The notes under the pieces: generated by a model
Told to the model about the DNA's origin: nothing
Seen by the model: the letters and a program-made list of their open reading frames with translations, nothing else
Database searches by the model: none
Shown here: positions 11,184-22,057 of the stretch, in pieces
Layout of the letters: every line of letters starts with the position of its first letter
Position numbering within the stretch: position 1 is the stretch's first letter
From: Mycoplasmoidaceae bacterium
GTDB taxonomy: Bacteria; Bacillota_I; Bacilli_A; Mycoplasmatales; Mycoplasmoidaceae
Direction: 5' to 3'
NCBI GenBank assembly: GCA_024427105.1
Contig: JAKSVR010000004.1
Coordinates: 1-36,660 of the forward strand
Length of the DNA stretch: 36,660 bases
Translations under genes and position numbers: made by a program

Positions 11184-11504
11184 TTAAGCGGCTTGTTCTT
11201 GATCAGCAGGTGTTCAACTTACTAATTTTTCAATAAGGATCGTCGTGTGAAATAAATTATCTTTTTTAGAATAGTATGTTCTAAGTTTTCCTTCGATAAT
11301 AACTTGGCAGTTTGGATTAGTTTCAATAATTTTAGCTAATTGACCAGCAAGTGGACGGTTAGCATAAGCTGAGAAAGAGTTAACTGATTTAAATTTGTTA
11401 AAAACTCTTTCTTGCTTAATATTTAAGAAGTAACCACCTTCTTCTTTATTTTTCCCTCATGAACTTCTTGTTACAGTTCCTTCTAGAATAACTTTATTTA
11501 ACAT
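11184..11504 (-). CDS. Short SSB-like OB-fold protein
   Basis: 106 residues. It begins MLNKVILEGTVTRSSWG, very like the SSB start (NKVxLxGxL), and includes VNSFSAYANRPLAGQL and VIIEGKLRTYYSKKDN, which match the SSB strand pattern. The acidic C-terminal tip of a full SSB is absent. A full-length ssb lies at 25358-25822, so this is a second, truncated paralogue. From memory, mycoplasmas of the pneumoniae group also have an SSB-like gene next to thrS. GGAGA lies upstream, and thrS follows after 28 bases. It may bind single-stranded DNA or RNA; this is unproven. Confidence 0.7.
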
Positions 11505-11586
11505 ACTTAATCTCCAATAATTTATATATTTTTTAATTTAAAAGATTTTATTTAAATATTTTTTTCACAACCTCAGTTTTAAGTAT

Positions 11587-11607
11587 AATGAATATATAAT
11601 ATTCATT
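11587..11607. promoter_or_regulatory. Perfect 9-bp inverted repeat in the divergent promoter region upstream of tsaC
   Basis: AATGAATAT (11587-11595) and its exact complement (11599-11607) are separated by three bases and end five bases before the tsaC ATG. It overlaps two TATAAT boxes (11584-11589 and 11595-11600). It could be an operator or simply AT-rich promoter sequence. No ribosome-binding site precedes tsaC. Confidence 0.4.
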
Positions 11608-11611
11608 AACT

Positions 11612-12169
11612 ATGCAGATTTACAATAAAACTCAAATTAATGAAATTGCTTTGGCTTTAAAAGATGGTAAGGCTGCTATTTTGCCGACCGACACGGTGTG
11701 AGGAATAGTGAGTCTTAACGAACTAAGAATCTATCAAATTAAAAAACGACCCCTAACAAAGAAGTTATGCAAATTTGTCGACTCTGTCGATGCAATAGGC
11801 CTACCTTCTTTTTTAGCAGATGCCATTAGACCATTTATGGAAGGACCATTAACTGTCGTTTGAAAAGGTGTTAGTTATCGTGTACCTCATTGCTCATATT
11901 TAATTGATTTGATCCATCTTACAGGACCGCTTTATCAATCATCAGCAAATATTTCTGGACGCCAACCAATCATTATGTCACAGCAAGCTGCTGTGGAATT
12001 TCGTGACTCTTTAAATTATTTAATCATTGTTGATAACTCACCATGAGAACAAGCAGCAAATATGCCTTCAACTGTTGTTGATCTTGATCAAATGGTTGTT
12101 GTCCGCGATGGGCCAGTTGATGGCCATGCAGTATTGGCAGCAATTAATGCATTAAAGGAGCAAAAATAA
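11612..12169 (+). CDS. tsaC: Threonylcarbamoyl-AMP synthase (TsaC/YrdC family)
   Basis: Makes threonylcarbamoyl-AMP from Thr, bicarbonate and ATP for the t6A37 modification of ANN-decoding tRNAs. It has 185 residues, a stand-alone TsaC length without the Sua5 extension. Family motifs: ILPTDTVWG near the start (Trp is TGA), KKRPLTKKL, GPLTVVW (Trp is TGA), GPLYQSSANISG and MPSTVVDL. It is the first gene of a long plus-strand run; its stop overlaps the next ATG (TAATG), so it is coupled to the nucleoside-binding protein gene, an odd pairing. No ribosome site is visible at its own start. Confidence 0.9.
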
Positions 12170-14985
12170 TGAAATTCAAGTCATTCATGAACGCACACAG
12201 TGCGTTAGTTAAAGACGTTGTAATCAGCACGTGTCTAGTTGGTGCAACCGCTGGAATTGTTTTTGGCATTTCAGCTGGAACATTCAAAATTAACTATATG
12301 GATTTAACTGATTCACAAGCTAGATTAGCGGCTTTTAATAATCCCGCTAACAACTATACTGCGGAAAAAGTTTATTCAGCATGAAACATGAAAGAAACAA
12401 AAACCGATGCTGGAATTATTGATGCTGCTCCTGCTCCAACTGATCGTGATGTAACAAATGAATATTGAAAATCATTACATGGTGATGCTCCAAGATTAGA
12501 TGTTAATGAAGAAGCAATGAAAGTTGATGATCAACACCCTTTTGGTGTTGCGTTAGATCCAACTACTGATGCTCAAGCAATAATAAACCGTTATAACTAC
12601 ACTGCAATGATTCTTGATGGTTCAACGCATACAAATCTTGATCGTTCCTTCAACCAATCACTTTATAGTGGTTTAATTGATTTTAATCGTAATTACTCTG
12701 TACCATATGTTAATTCCGATAAGGAAGAAGACCCAACTAAGAACTTTGTTGCTCACTCATACCGTCCTGCGCAAGACAACACTACTGAATTTATCAATAT
12801 CTATTTATCAACTTTTGACCGACACTATGTTTTAGGTTTAGCTGGTTTTAACCATGCAACACCATTAAATGCATTAATGACCCACAAGCCTTCATCAACT
12901 CCTGGTCATTTTGAAGCCGTTGCTTCACATGCTAATGCTACAACCAACAAAATGTTAAATGGACGGGGAATGATTTTAATTGATTCCAACGTTGCTAATA
13001 ACCAATGTGTTAGTTCAGCAGAATTTAGAGCTGACCAAGGTGCTTTCTTAAGTGCTTTATCAACTTGTATGTATTTCTATCACAACCTTGATATATACCA
13101 TAACAAATACCAAAATTTATCAGTTGGTATTATGGGTGGTGTACAAATCCCAACTGTAAATATTTATCTTGGTGGTTTCCAACGTGGTGTTGAATTGTTC
13201 AATTCAATTGTTTTAACAAACATTGTCAATGATGGTGCACAAGTAGCCTTTAATCTTGTACCAGAAAAAGCTGATGATCAATATTTCCAATCTTGCTACA
13301 ACACTTTCATGACATTATTAGATCATAGTCGTTATGGTGATGAAATTAAACCATTATTAGGTGATGAATCTAATTGAACTACATATGAAGAACAATATAT
13401 GAACCAATTGCATGATGAATACCAAATTCGTTTAATCAAGCTTGGTAATATTGCTACACACTTCACTGGTTCATTTGCTGCTGGTGATGCTATTGGTATG
13501 ACTAAACAATTCTTGAACCGTGGTGCTCAAGCTTTGCTTGTTGTTGGTGGTCCACAATCAGTTGATGCTGCTCAAGAAATTAAAAATCAAAACTCTAATT
13601 GTATCTTAATTGGTGTTGACACATCAATGGAAGATAGTGACTATCAAAGATTACATGCTGGTTGTACAACTGGTGAATATAACAAAGACGATCCATGACA
13701 CGACCGTTCTGTTGGAGCTGATGGTTCTCGTTCTGCTCAAGCTAATTCAATTATTAAATTTTCAGCTTTAAAAGATATTCGTAATACTACTCAAAGTATG
13801 ACACAATTAATTGCGTCAGGAAAGCATTGAGATATTACATCTCCAGCTTGAAAACATCAATATGATCCAGATTATAGAATTGATCCTGATCATCCAGATA
13901 AAGTTTTTATTGTTGATCTTGCTGATGATGATGTTATTACTAAAAAACCTCTTGCTGATGATCCAACATCATGAATAATTGAAAAGTTCAATGCTACTGC
14001 AGCAGGTCAAAAAGGATTCACTAATGATACAGAATCATTAATTATTCCAACATCTTGGGTTGATCAAGATGGTAATGTTAATAATGTCGTTGATATTAAA
14101 CCAAGTGATGAAATGAAAGCTGCTGGCGATTGTGTATTTGATGAACTAAAACATGTTAAAAATATTGCTTTTGAATATGATGGTGCAATTAATGAACCAA
14201 ATTTACACATTTCAGCTAATGCTTTTAAAGGAAATACTACTCATGGTGAGCTTCCTACAACAATTGTTAGATGCATTGACCTTTCAAAATTAACAAACTT
14301 AGAAAAATTCTCTGCAGATATTGGCGCATTTGTTGATTTCCAACGACCAAAAAATGATGGTGGTGTATTATGCCTTTTAAAACGTGGTATTGCTGCTCAT
14401 GATAAAGATAATTTTGCCGATCAACTTGGTAATGCTGGATTAAAAGATTGATATTTCTTAGGTCCAGATATGGAAAAGAGTATCTGTAGTATTGGTTTCC
14501 AAACTTGTGGTAATATTCAAAATGGAATGGTTTCCATTTCATGAGATGGTTTCCCACAATTAATTGATGCATTATCACACATTCAATATAATTTTGACAT
14601 TAGTCAACCACCAATTAATTTAGCTCAAGCATGAAAGACAAGTGTTAAAGAATACTTCGACACATTATCACAAGCTGCCAAAGCAGTTATTCCTCTTGAC
14701 TACTATAATCCTGCTACACAAACAGGTGAAGTTGTTGAACTTGATAATTTAAAATCATATAAACGAGCTAAACAAAATGGTGATCCAACACTTTTATATA
14801 GTCAATATAAAACAACAATCGGTATTTTAGGTTCATTGCTTAATAGAGCATTATTGGAATTTGATGGAAGAACAACAATTTATTACGATGAAGTCAATAA
14901 TAAATTCATCACTATTCCAGATGATCGTTATGTCACTATTTCAATCTTGCAATGACTAGAATGAAATATGTATGTTATTGGATAA
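12169..14985 (+). CDS. Oversized BMP-family nucleoside-binding protein
   Basis: 938 residues, more than twice the usual BMP (PnrA-like) substrate-binding protein. Residues about 120-510 carry the BMP landmarks: DRSFNQSLYSGLIDF, SVGIMGGVQIPTVN then YLGGFQRGVELF, and GAQALLVVGGPQSVDAAQEI then CILIGVDTSMED. The remaining ~430 C-terminal residues match nothing I recognise. The N terminus has a hydrophobic segment (about 17-37), but the only Cys there (C22, preceded by IST) is a poor lipobox, so an uncleaved membrane anchor is possible. It is followed by a GGAGG site and the ABC ATPase gene. The likely role is capture of nucleosides outside the cell for the downstream transporter. Many TGA-Trp codons. 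Confidence 0.8.
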
Positions 14986-14996
14986 GGAGGTAGATA

Positions 14997-16592
14997 ATGA
15001 AACTAAAAGATAAAACTACCACCTTAAGAAAAGGTAAATATGCAATTTCCATGAAGAATGTTACCAAAACATTTTTAGGTGGAAAGATCATTGCTAATAG
15101 CAATGTTAATATTGATGTTAAATGAAATGAAATTCATGCCATCTGTGGTGAAAACGGTGCTGGTAAATCAACATTAATGTCAATCTTATTTGGTTTATAC
15201 AAACAAGATTCTGGTGAAATATATGTTGCTGGACAAAAAGTTGAATTTAAAAATGCTATGCAAGCAAATGCTGCTGGTTTAGGAATGGTCCACCAACACT
15301 TTAAGTTGGTTTTAGCATTTAACTTATTACAAAATATTATGCTTGGTGCCGAAACAACTAAGCATGGTTTTTTGGATGAACAAGCATCAATTACTAAAAT
15401 CAATAAGATTTGTAATGAATATGGTTTTAAGATAAACTTAAAACAAAAAACATCTGAAGCATCAGTTGGAACACAACAAAAAGTTGAAATTATTAAACTA
15501 TTGTTCCGTGGTGCAGAAATATTAATCTTTGATGAACCAACTGCCGTTTTATCTGATGATGAAATTGCTGGTTTTTTAGAAATGCTTCGTACCTTAAAGA
15601 AACAAGGTAAAACCATTATTTTAATTTCACATAAACTAAATGAAGTTCTTGATGTTGCTGACACAATTACTGTTTTACGTAAAGGTGTAACTATTGGTAC
15701 ATATCCACGTAAATCAGTTGATACTGCTAAATTAGTTGAATTAATCGTTGGACGTAAAATGGTTGAAAACCCAAATAATTTGAGTTTTGAAAATAAGTTG
15801 TCACCAATCATTAAGATTGAGCATTTAAAGATGCACAAACAAAATGATAAAGACTTACCAGCAATTTATGATTTATCATTAAATATTAATTCTGGTGAAA
15901 TTGTTGGTATTGCGGGAATTGAAGGTAATGGCCAATCAGAGCTTGCTTTAGCATTAGCTGGTATCCAACATCCAGATGGTGGAAAGATAACCTTCTATGT
16001 TTCTGGTCTTGATACAGACATTACCAAAGAATCACCAAAGATTATTTCGCGTTTAGGTTTAAGTCATGTTCCTGAAGACCGACATAAATATGGTTGCATC
16101 TTGGATGAGACTGTTGCTTTCAACTTAGTTTGCAACCAAGTTCATCGGGAAATGTTTAGCCGTTTTGGTTTCTTAAAATTAAGAGAAATTAACAACAATG
16201 CTAATAACTTATGTACTAAGTTTAATATCTTGGGTGCAAATAAAGGAAAGGCAAAGTTCCGTTCTTTATCTGGTGGTAACCAACAAAAAGTAGTTGTTGC
16301 TCGTGAATTATCAAAACCACATTCAGTGATTGTCATGGTTCAACCAACACGTGGTTTAGACGTTGGAGCAATTAACAGTATTCACGAATACATATTAAAA
16401 GAAGCTAAAAAAGGTCGAGCGGTTATCCTTATTAGTTATGAATTAGATGAAATCTTAAAGATTGCATCACGTGTGGTTGTAATGGACCATGGTGCAATTG
16501 TTTATGATGGTCTAAAGACTGACACTGATCGTCAAACAATTGGTAAGTTCCTAATGCGAACGGAACAAGCTGATATGAAAGGAGGTAACTAA
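14997..16592 (+). CDS. Nucleoside ABC transporter ATP-binding protein (two ABC domains)
   Basis: 531 residues with two tandem ATPase domains, as in the RbsA/NupO group. First domain: Walker A GENGAGKST, signature SVGTQQKVEI, Walker B ILIFDEPTAVLSDDE. Second domain: a degenerate Walker A, GIEGNGQSEL, signature LSGGNQQKVVVAREL, and VMVQPTRGLDVGA, in which the catalytic Glu is replaced. That asymmetry is normal for this family. AAGGAGG ends about six bases before the ATG and overlaps the end of the upstream gene. Its TAA overlaps the permease 1 ATG. It energises uptake with the permeases at 16592 and 22058. Confidence 0.93.
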
Positions 16593-18937
16593 TGCAAACA
16601 TCTCTTTTCAAAGAAAAGCTTAGTCATCATTGACAAAAGATTGTTCATTCTGATGTTCGTCAATCAATGACTAAAAAAATTGTTGCCACGATAGTAGCAA
16701 TTACCATTGCTTTCTTTTTAGCATTGATAATTGCTTGCTCAGTGTGTGATGCATGACCAAAATTTGGTGATGTAATTAAAACTATCTTCACCTCTGGTTA
16801 TCAAGAACAATTCCATAATACATTATTTAGCAATATGACGATATTAATCGTCGGTGGATTATCATTTGTTTTTGCTTATAAAGCTGGATTATTTAATATT
16901 GGTATCTCTGGACAAATGATTATGGGTGGAACCGTTGGAACCATTATTTGCCATTTATGCAAGATTCCAGCTGGAGCTAACCAATTTGTTGTCATTATTG
17001 CAAGTATGATAGCCGGAGCATTTATTGCCGGAATCATTGGTGCATTAAAAGCTTACTTAAGAGTCCATGAAGTAGTTTCATCAATTATGTTTAACTGAAT
17101 TATCTACTTCATGTCAGTTTTGACTTTAGCTAATTTACCAATCCCCCATGATGCATCTAATCTTAACACTGATGCACCAGCTGATGCATTATTGTTAAGA
17201 ATGAATGGTGAAAGTTTTATTCCTTTAATAATCATTACAGGAATTGTCATTATCATAATGGTGGTAATTCTTAATTATTCTGTATTTGGTCGAAAATTAA
17301 GAGTAACAGGTTTAAGTAATACTGGAGCATTAGCATCTGGTTACAATATTAAGGCAAATATGATTGCCTCAATGGCAATTTCTGGTTTACTAGCTGGATT
17401 ACTAGGAGCAATGTTATATTGTGGATTTGCTCCAAATATGCCAGTTACTGCTGCTGCAAAAGCTATTCCACAAGAAGGATTTAATGGTATTTCAGTTGGA
17501 TTAATTTCAATGTGCAATCCAATTGCAACTGTTCCTGTTTCATTATTCTTCTCAATGGTTAAGACATCAGTTAGTGATTTACAAATGCTTGGTATTGATA
17601 ACCATATTTCTGATATCGTCTTTGGTATTATTGTTTATGGCGCAGCAGCAATTGCTCTATTCTTAAACCTTAAACCATATTGATTAACTTTAGAAATCAT
17701 TCGTGGGAAAAACTACAGTCGAATTAAGCATGAAAAAAATATGACAAGCATTGAACTTTTAAGTTTGTCTGGTGATCAGTGTTCAACACTAAAAAAATAC
17801 TATGTTTTCTATAAAAAACATGGTAAAGTTAAATCATCATTACGTTATCCTCTTATTGCTCGGATCAAGATGATTTGAGCAAATATCTGTTATGGATTTG
17901 TCACTGTTCATGCTAACTGCCGTGTACGACAAAACAAACGAAAAGATATCATCACATTAGAAAAATTCTATCGCCAAGAAATGGCACACTTTGTTGTGAA
18001 AAAAGGTCAATTAATCATTGACAAAGAACAAAAATATCACGGTGGATGATGATTAAAATTAGATGATGAAAGAGTTAATTCTCCTAAGACAAAATCAATT
18101 TTATCAGCTAACTGTGGTGTAAATTTTGCTCCAGGATTATTTAATACATTAAAGGAAATGAACTCATATTTAAAAGCTCATCCATTTAATAATCGTGAAA
18201 TACGTTTAGTAAGTAAATTAGCTTACTTGCAAAACATTCGTAGTGGTTTAAGTTACCGAATTGGTATTACTAAACAAAACAAATTAACTTACTTCACTTT
18301 CATGCAAACAAAAAAACAAGTCCAAGAAATTGGTTTGGATGAAATTCATTCACGCAAACAATTTAATCTTGCTCATAGTGCTTACTTCCGTGCATATCAC
18401 AAAACATTGCAAGCAGTAAACAAACACTATGAACAAATGTTCAAAACATTTACACGTAAACAACCATTAAATACAATTGGAATTCGATTTGATTCAACAA
18501 CATTGGCAAATCTATACTTACGTAATTTAAAAGAAGAAGTATCACAAATTGCTCATTTGATTAATAGTCCATTATCAAAAACACAATTGGAAGAAGTAAC
18601 ACAATTAGTTGCAAAGATCAATAAAGCAAAAATGAATATTGCTGATAATCAACGACAAATTGATAAAATTCAATCAGAAATGAAGCACTTTGATAAAAAT
18701 AATATTAATTATCAAAAAAATATTAAAAGTGACATAAATAAATCTAAAATATATAATAATAATATAATTAATGAAAGAAAGTATATAACTAAGCTTCAAT
18801 CAAAGATAAATACAATGGTTTCTAACGCACGCAGTGTGGAAGAAACATACGAAACACAAAAATGACTAGCGCGTAAAAATGCAAATGAAAAAGCGCGCAA
18901 GAAATTAGAAAAGATTGCAGCTAGGAAAGGTATATAA
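16592..18937 (+). CDS. Nucleoside ABC transporter permease 1 with a long C-terminal tail
   Basis: 781 residues. Residues 1-364 are the membrane domain, with about nine hydrophobic segments and the BPD_transp_2-type sequence AYKAGLFNIGISGQMIMGG plus HEVVSSIMFNWIIY. The typical family length is about 350, so residues 365-781 are extra. The tail starts with a basic stretch and a possible small globular part (about 365-500, including YHGGWWLKLDDERVN), then becomes charged, Lys/Gln/Asn-rich helix (about 570-781) with coiled-coil character. From memory, M. genitalium's homologue is also longer than usual, though less so. Start ATG overlaps the ATPase stop. The rod gene begins two bases after its stop, out of frame. 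Many TGA-Trp codons. Confidence 0.88.
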
Positions 18938-18939
18938 AA

Positions 18940-21900
18940 ATGACAGACGAAAAAAAGCGAAGACTTAGACGAGCAAAAGCCGACATTCTTGACTATGAAG
19001 AAGAGGCTAAGAATAAAAACAAAAAGGTTGATGAAGATAGAAAACGTGAAATCTTAATCAGTCGTGCACTACAAGCTAGTGCATATGCTCATGCCATTGA
19101 TGCAGAACGTGATGCTGAATTCTATGCTCAACATCAAGCTGAAAAAGCAAAACGTGCTGAACAAATGAAAAAACAACAACGTTTGAATGCTATCAAGCGT
19201 GCTATTGCCGAACAAAAAGAAAGAGAACGTCGTGCTGCTGAAAAAGCAAAGCGTGAAACGGCTGCACTAAAAGCTGAAGCAAAGAAACAAGCTGAAAAAG
19301 AAGCTAAAGCTAGAAAAGCTGCGCAAATCGAAATGATGGCGCAACAAAAAGAAGCACGTAAACGTGCTAGAGCTAAAGCTCGTGAAATTAAAAAAGAAAA
19401 TAGAGCTGTTTTAATTGAACAAAAAATTCAAGCTCGTGAAGCTGCTCACCCAGAATGAGCTGCTCGTGCTCGTAGTAAAGCTGCAAAAGTTGCTGCTAAG
19501 ACTCGTGCTAAACACCAAGCTATGGAAGAAAAGATGCAGATAATGCGTCAAAAAGCTGCAAGAAGAGCAGCTCGAACGCGTTCTGCAAATGCTCGTAGAG
19601 AAGAAAATTGAAGACAAAGAGCTACTAAAACTAAAGCCAAGATTGATGCTCGTAAAGAGAAAGAAGACGAAGCCCGAGCGGCAAAAGCCGCTCGAATTCG
19701 TGAAGCTAAACTTCGTCAAAGAAAAGCCGAAGAAAGAAGAGAAGAAATTCGTCGTCGTAGAGCTGCAATAAGGGCTGCTAGAACAAGAGAAGCTAATGCT
19801 CGTAAAGCAGCAGCTAGAGCTGCTAAAGCAAGAGCTGAAAGGGAAGCTATTGCAGAAAAAAGACGTGAAGCCGCAAGAAGAGCTGCTGCTGAAAGAAGAG
19901 CTGCTATCGAACGTGCAAAACGTGAAGCACAAGAACGTCGTGAAGCTGCTTTAAGAGCTGAACAAGAAAGAAAAGAAGCTGCAGCAAGAGCTGCTGCTCA
20001 ACGTCGTGCTGAAGCTAAAGCTGCTGCTGAAAGAAGATCAGAAGCTGCAAGAAGAGCTGCTGCAAAGCGTCGTGCTGAAGAAGAACGTGCTGCTGCTGAA
20101 CGTGCAAAAGCTGCTGCTAAGCGTCGTGCTGAAGAAAAACGTGCTGCTGAAAAACGTGCAAAAGCTGCTGCAAAGCGTCGTGCTGCTGCAAAACGTGCTG
20201 AAGAAAAACATCAAGCTGAACTAGCACGTGCTGCTGCTAAGCGCCGTGCTGAAGAGAAACGTGCTGCTGCTAAACGTGCAAAAGCTGCTGCTAAACGTCG
20301 TGCTGCTGCAAAACGTGCAGAAGAAAAACATAAAGCTGAACTAGCACATGCTGCTGCTAAGCGTCGTGCTGCCGCAAAACGTGCAGAAGAAAAACATCAA
20401 GCCGAACTAGCACATGCTGCTGCGGTAAAAAAAGCTGCTGCTGAACGTGCTGCTGCAAAACGTTCAAGAGCTGCTCAAAAAGCCGCTAGAACACGTGAAC
20501 TTAATGAACGTAGACAAGAAAGAATTCGTGAGGCTGCAGCTAGAAAAGCTGCAAAAACACGTGCTCGTGCTGCTTGAAATGAAGCTCATACACTTGAAGC
20601 TAGACAAGCTCGTGCTAAACAACGTAAATTAGAAAGAGAAGAAGCAAGAACAAAGAATGCTGCATTTAAGAAGCAACGTGAACAACTTTGAATCAAGCTA
20701 CAAAGAGAAAAAGAAGAAAAACGTCGTATTGCCATAATCAATAAGGCTAAGGCTAAACAACTTGCTGATGAGCAAAAAGCAGCAGATGCTGAAAAACAAT
20801 CTAAGTTTAAAATTCGACGTGAACGAGCAAAAAATGCTGCTTATGCTTTAAAACTTGCAAGACAACGCGAACAAGCTAAGATTGATGCAGAAAGAGCTGC
20901 AAGAAGAGCTGAAGAAAAAGAACAAGCTCGTTTAGCAAAAGAACGTCAACGTTTACGTGACGAACAAGCAAAACAACATCGTCTTGAAGAACAAGCTAAG
21001 ATTGATGCTAAGATTGCTCAAACTAAATCAAAACGTGCTGAAGCTAAAGAACAACGTCGTGCTGCTAGAGCAAAAGCTCGAGCAGAAAAACTTGCCTTTA
21101 GACAACAACGTGCTCAATTGAAATTTAAATTAAAACAACAACAAGAAGCTCAACGCCGTGCTGATGAAATGAATCAAGCTAAAGCTGATCAAGTTGCTGC
21201 AAGACGTGAAGTTCTTGAAGCGCAACGTGATTCACGTCGTGAAGTACGTAAAGAACAAGAACGTAATATTGCCTTTGCATTAAAGATTGAACAAGAACGT
21301 AAAGAAGAACAATTACGTGCTCTAAGAGAACATCGTCGTGAAAAAGCTCGTATTCAATTAGAACGTGCTAAAGAAGAAGAACGAATCATCAAAGAAAAGG
21401 CTGATCGTACAAACGATATTGAACAAGCTAAAGTTGATGAACAAAAAGCAGAAGCTAAAGCAAGACGTGCTGAAGCACGAGAACAAAAACGTGCTGCAAA
21501 AGCAAAAGCTAAAGCTGAAAAATTAGCTATTAAGATGCAACGTGAACAATTACGTATTCGTCTACAAAAAGAAAAAGACGAACAACGTCATTCTGAAGAA
21601 ATTGCTCAAGCAAAAGCTGACAAGATTGCTGCTGAAAAATCAATTATTGAAGCACAAAATGATTCTCAATTAGAAATTAATAAAGAATTAGAAAAGAACA
21701 AACAATTAGCTCAAGAACTTGCAAGACAACAAGGTGTTGAACAAGTTAAAGCTGAAGTTGATGTTAAAATTGCTGAAGCTAACGAAGATTCTCGTTTAGC
21801 TCTTGAAAAAGATCGTATTCGTAAAGAAAAAGCAAAAGAATTCCGAATTGAACAACAAGCAAAAGTTCAAGCACACCGTGCTCAAGCTAGAGCAATGCGT

Positions 21901-22056
21901 GCTGAAGCTAAAGAACAACGTCGTGCTGAACGTGCTAAAGCTAAAGCTGCTAAGGCTGAAGCTAAAGCTGCAAGAAAAGCAGCAAAACGTGCTGCTAAAG
22001 AAGCAAAACAAGCACAAAAGAAAAACGCAGAAGTGGCTGATACACTAGGATTGTAA
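18940..22056 (+). CDS. Giant Ala/Arg/Lys/Glu-rich helical rod protein, function unknown
   Basis: 1038 residues with almost no Gly or Pro (one PE near residue 171) and little hydrophobic sequence beyond Ala; no signal peptide or membrane segment. The composition resembles TolA domain II and single-alpha-helix proteins. Residues 1-365 are irregular charged helix; about 365-505 is very Ala-rich with short repeats (AAAKRRAEEKRAAxKRAK); from 555 to the end there are three 144-residue repeats and a partial fourth (starts at 555, 699, 843 and 987). The tail AEVADTLGL differs. A few TGA-Trp codons sustain the frame, so it is translated in the local code. AGGAAAGG lies about nine bases before the ATG. 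It sits between permease 1 and permease 2 genes. No homologue is recognised; a cytoplasmic scaffold or cytoskeletal rod is an inference. Confidence 0.85.
20041..20450 (+). repeat. Short Ala/Lys/Arg-rich repeats in the rod gene
   Basis: The unit encoding RAEEKHxAELAxAAAKRRA recurs, with GAACTAGCA-type landmarks at 20218, 20338 and 20404, that is 120 bp (40 residues) and then 66 bp (22 residues) apart. Several 30-50 bp stretches are near-identical, so slippage or recombination could alter length without breaking the frame. Confidence 0.75.
20602..22056 (+). repeat. 432-bp (144-residue) tandem repeat in the rod gene
   Basis: Anchor sequence CGTGCTGAAGC begins at 21034, 21466 and 21898, exactly 432 bp apart; a diverged unit begins at 20602. 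Proteins align without gaps: FKKQREQLWIKLQ, FRQQRAQLKFKLK and IKMQREQLRIRLQ occupy the same place in units 1-3, as do NAAYALKLARQ (unit 1) and NIAFALKIEQE (unit 2). The fourth unit is cut short at the stop. Confidence 0.85.
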
Positions 22057-22057
22057 T

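Noticed and set aside
14267..14578. Antisense open frame inside the BMP gene
   Set aside because: No family resemblance, no ribosome site, and it lies fully within a well-supported gene.
12169..14985. BMP gene broken into several pieces (pseudogene)
   Set aside because: All apparent breaks are TGA codons in one continuous frame, and sequence on both sides matches the family order.
19411..19932. Long antisense Ser/Phe/Cys-rich open frame opposite the rod gene
   Set aside because: It is the complement of GCT/CGT/GAA-rich repeats, which rarely give stops in other frames. Similar plus-strand Leu/Lys-rich frames at 20006-20632 have the same cause.
20041..20450. CRISPR-like array
   Set aside because: Spacing is irregular and the repeats are in-frame coding units with no unique spacers.
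16592..22056. Permease 1 and the rod as one fused protein split by a recent mutation
   Set aside because: The two are in different frames and the rod has its own ATG and a purine-rich site; a TAA plus two bases separates them. A simple point change would not join them.
18940..22056. Rod gene as non-coding low-complexity DNA
   Set aside because: A 3.1-kb frame stays open in the local code, starts with a ribosome site, ends one base before permease 2, and its repeat units diverge without gaps.
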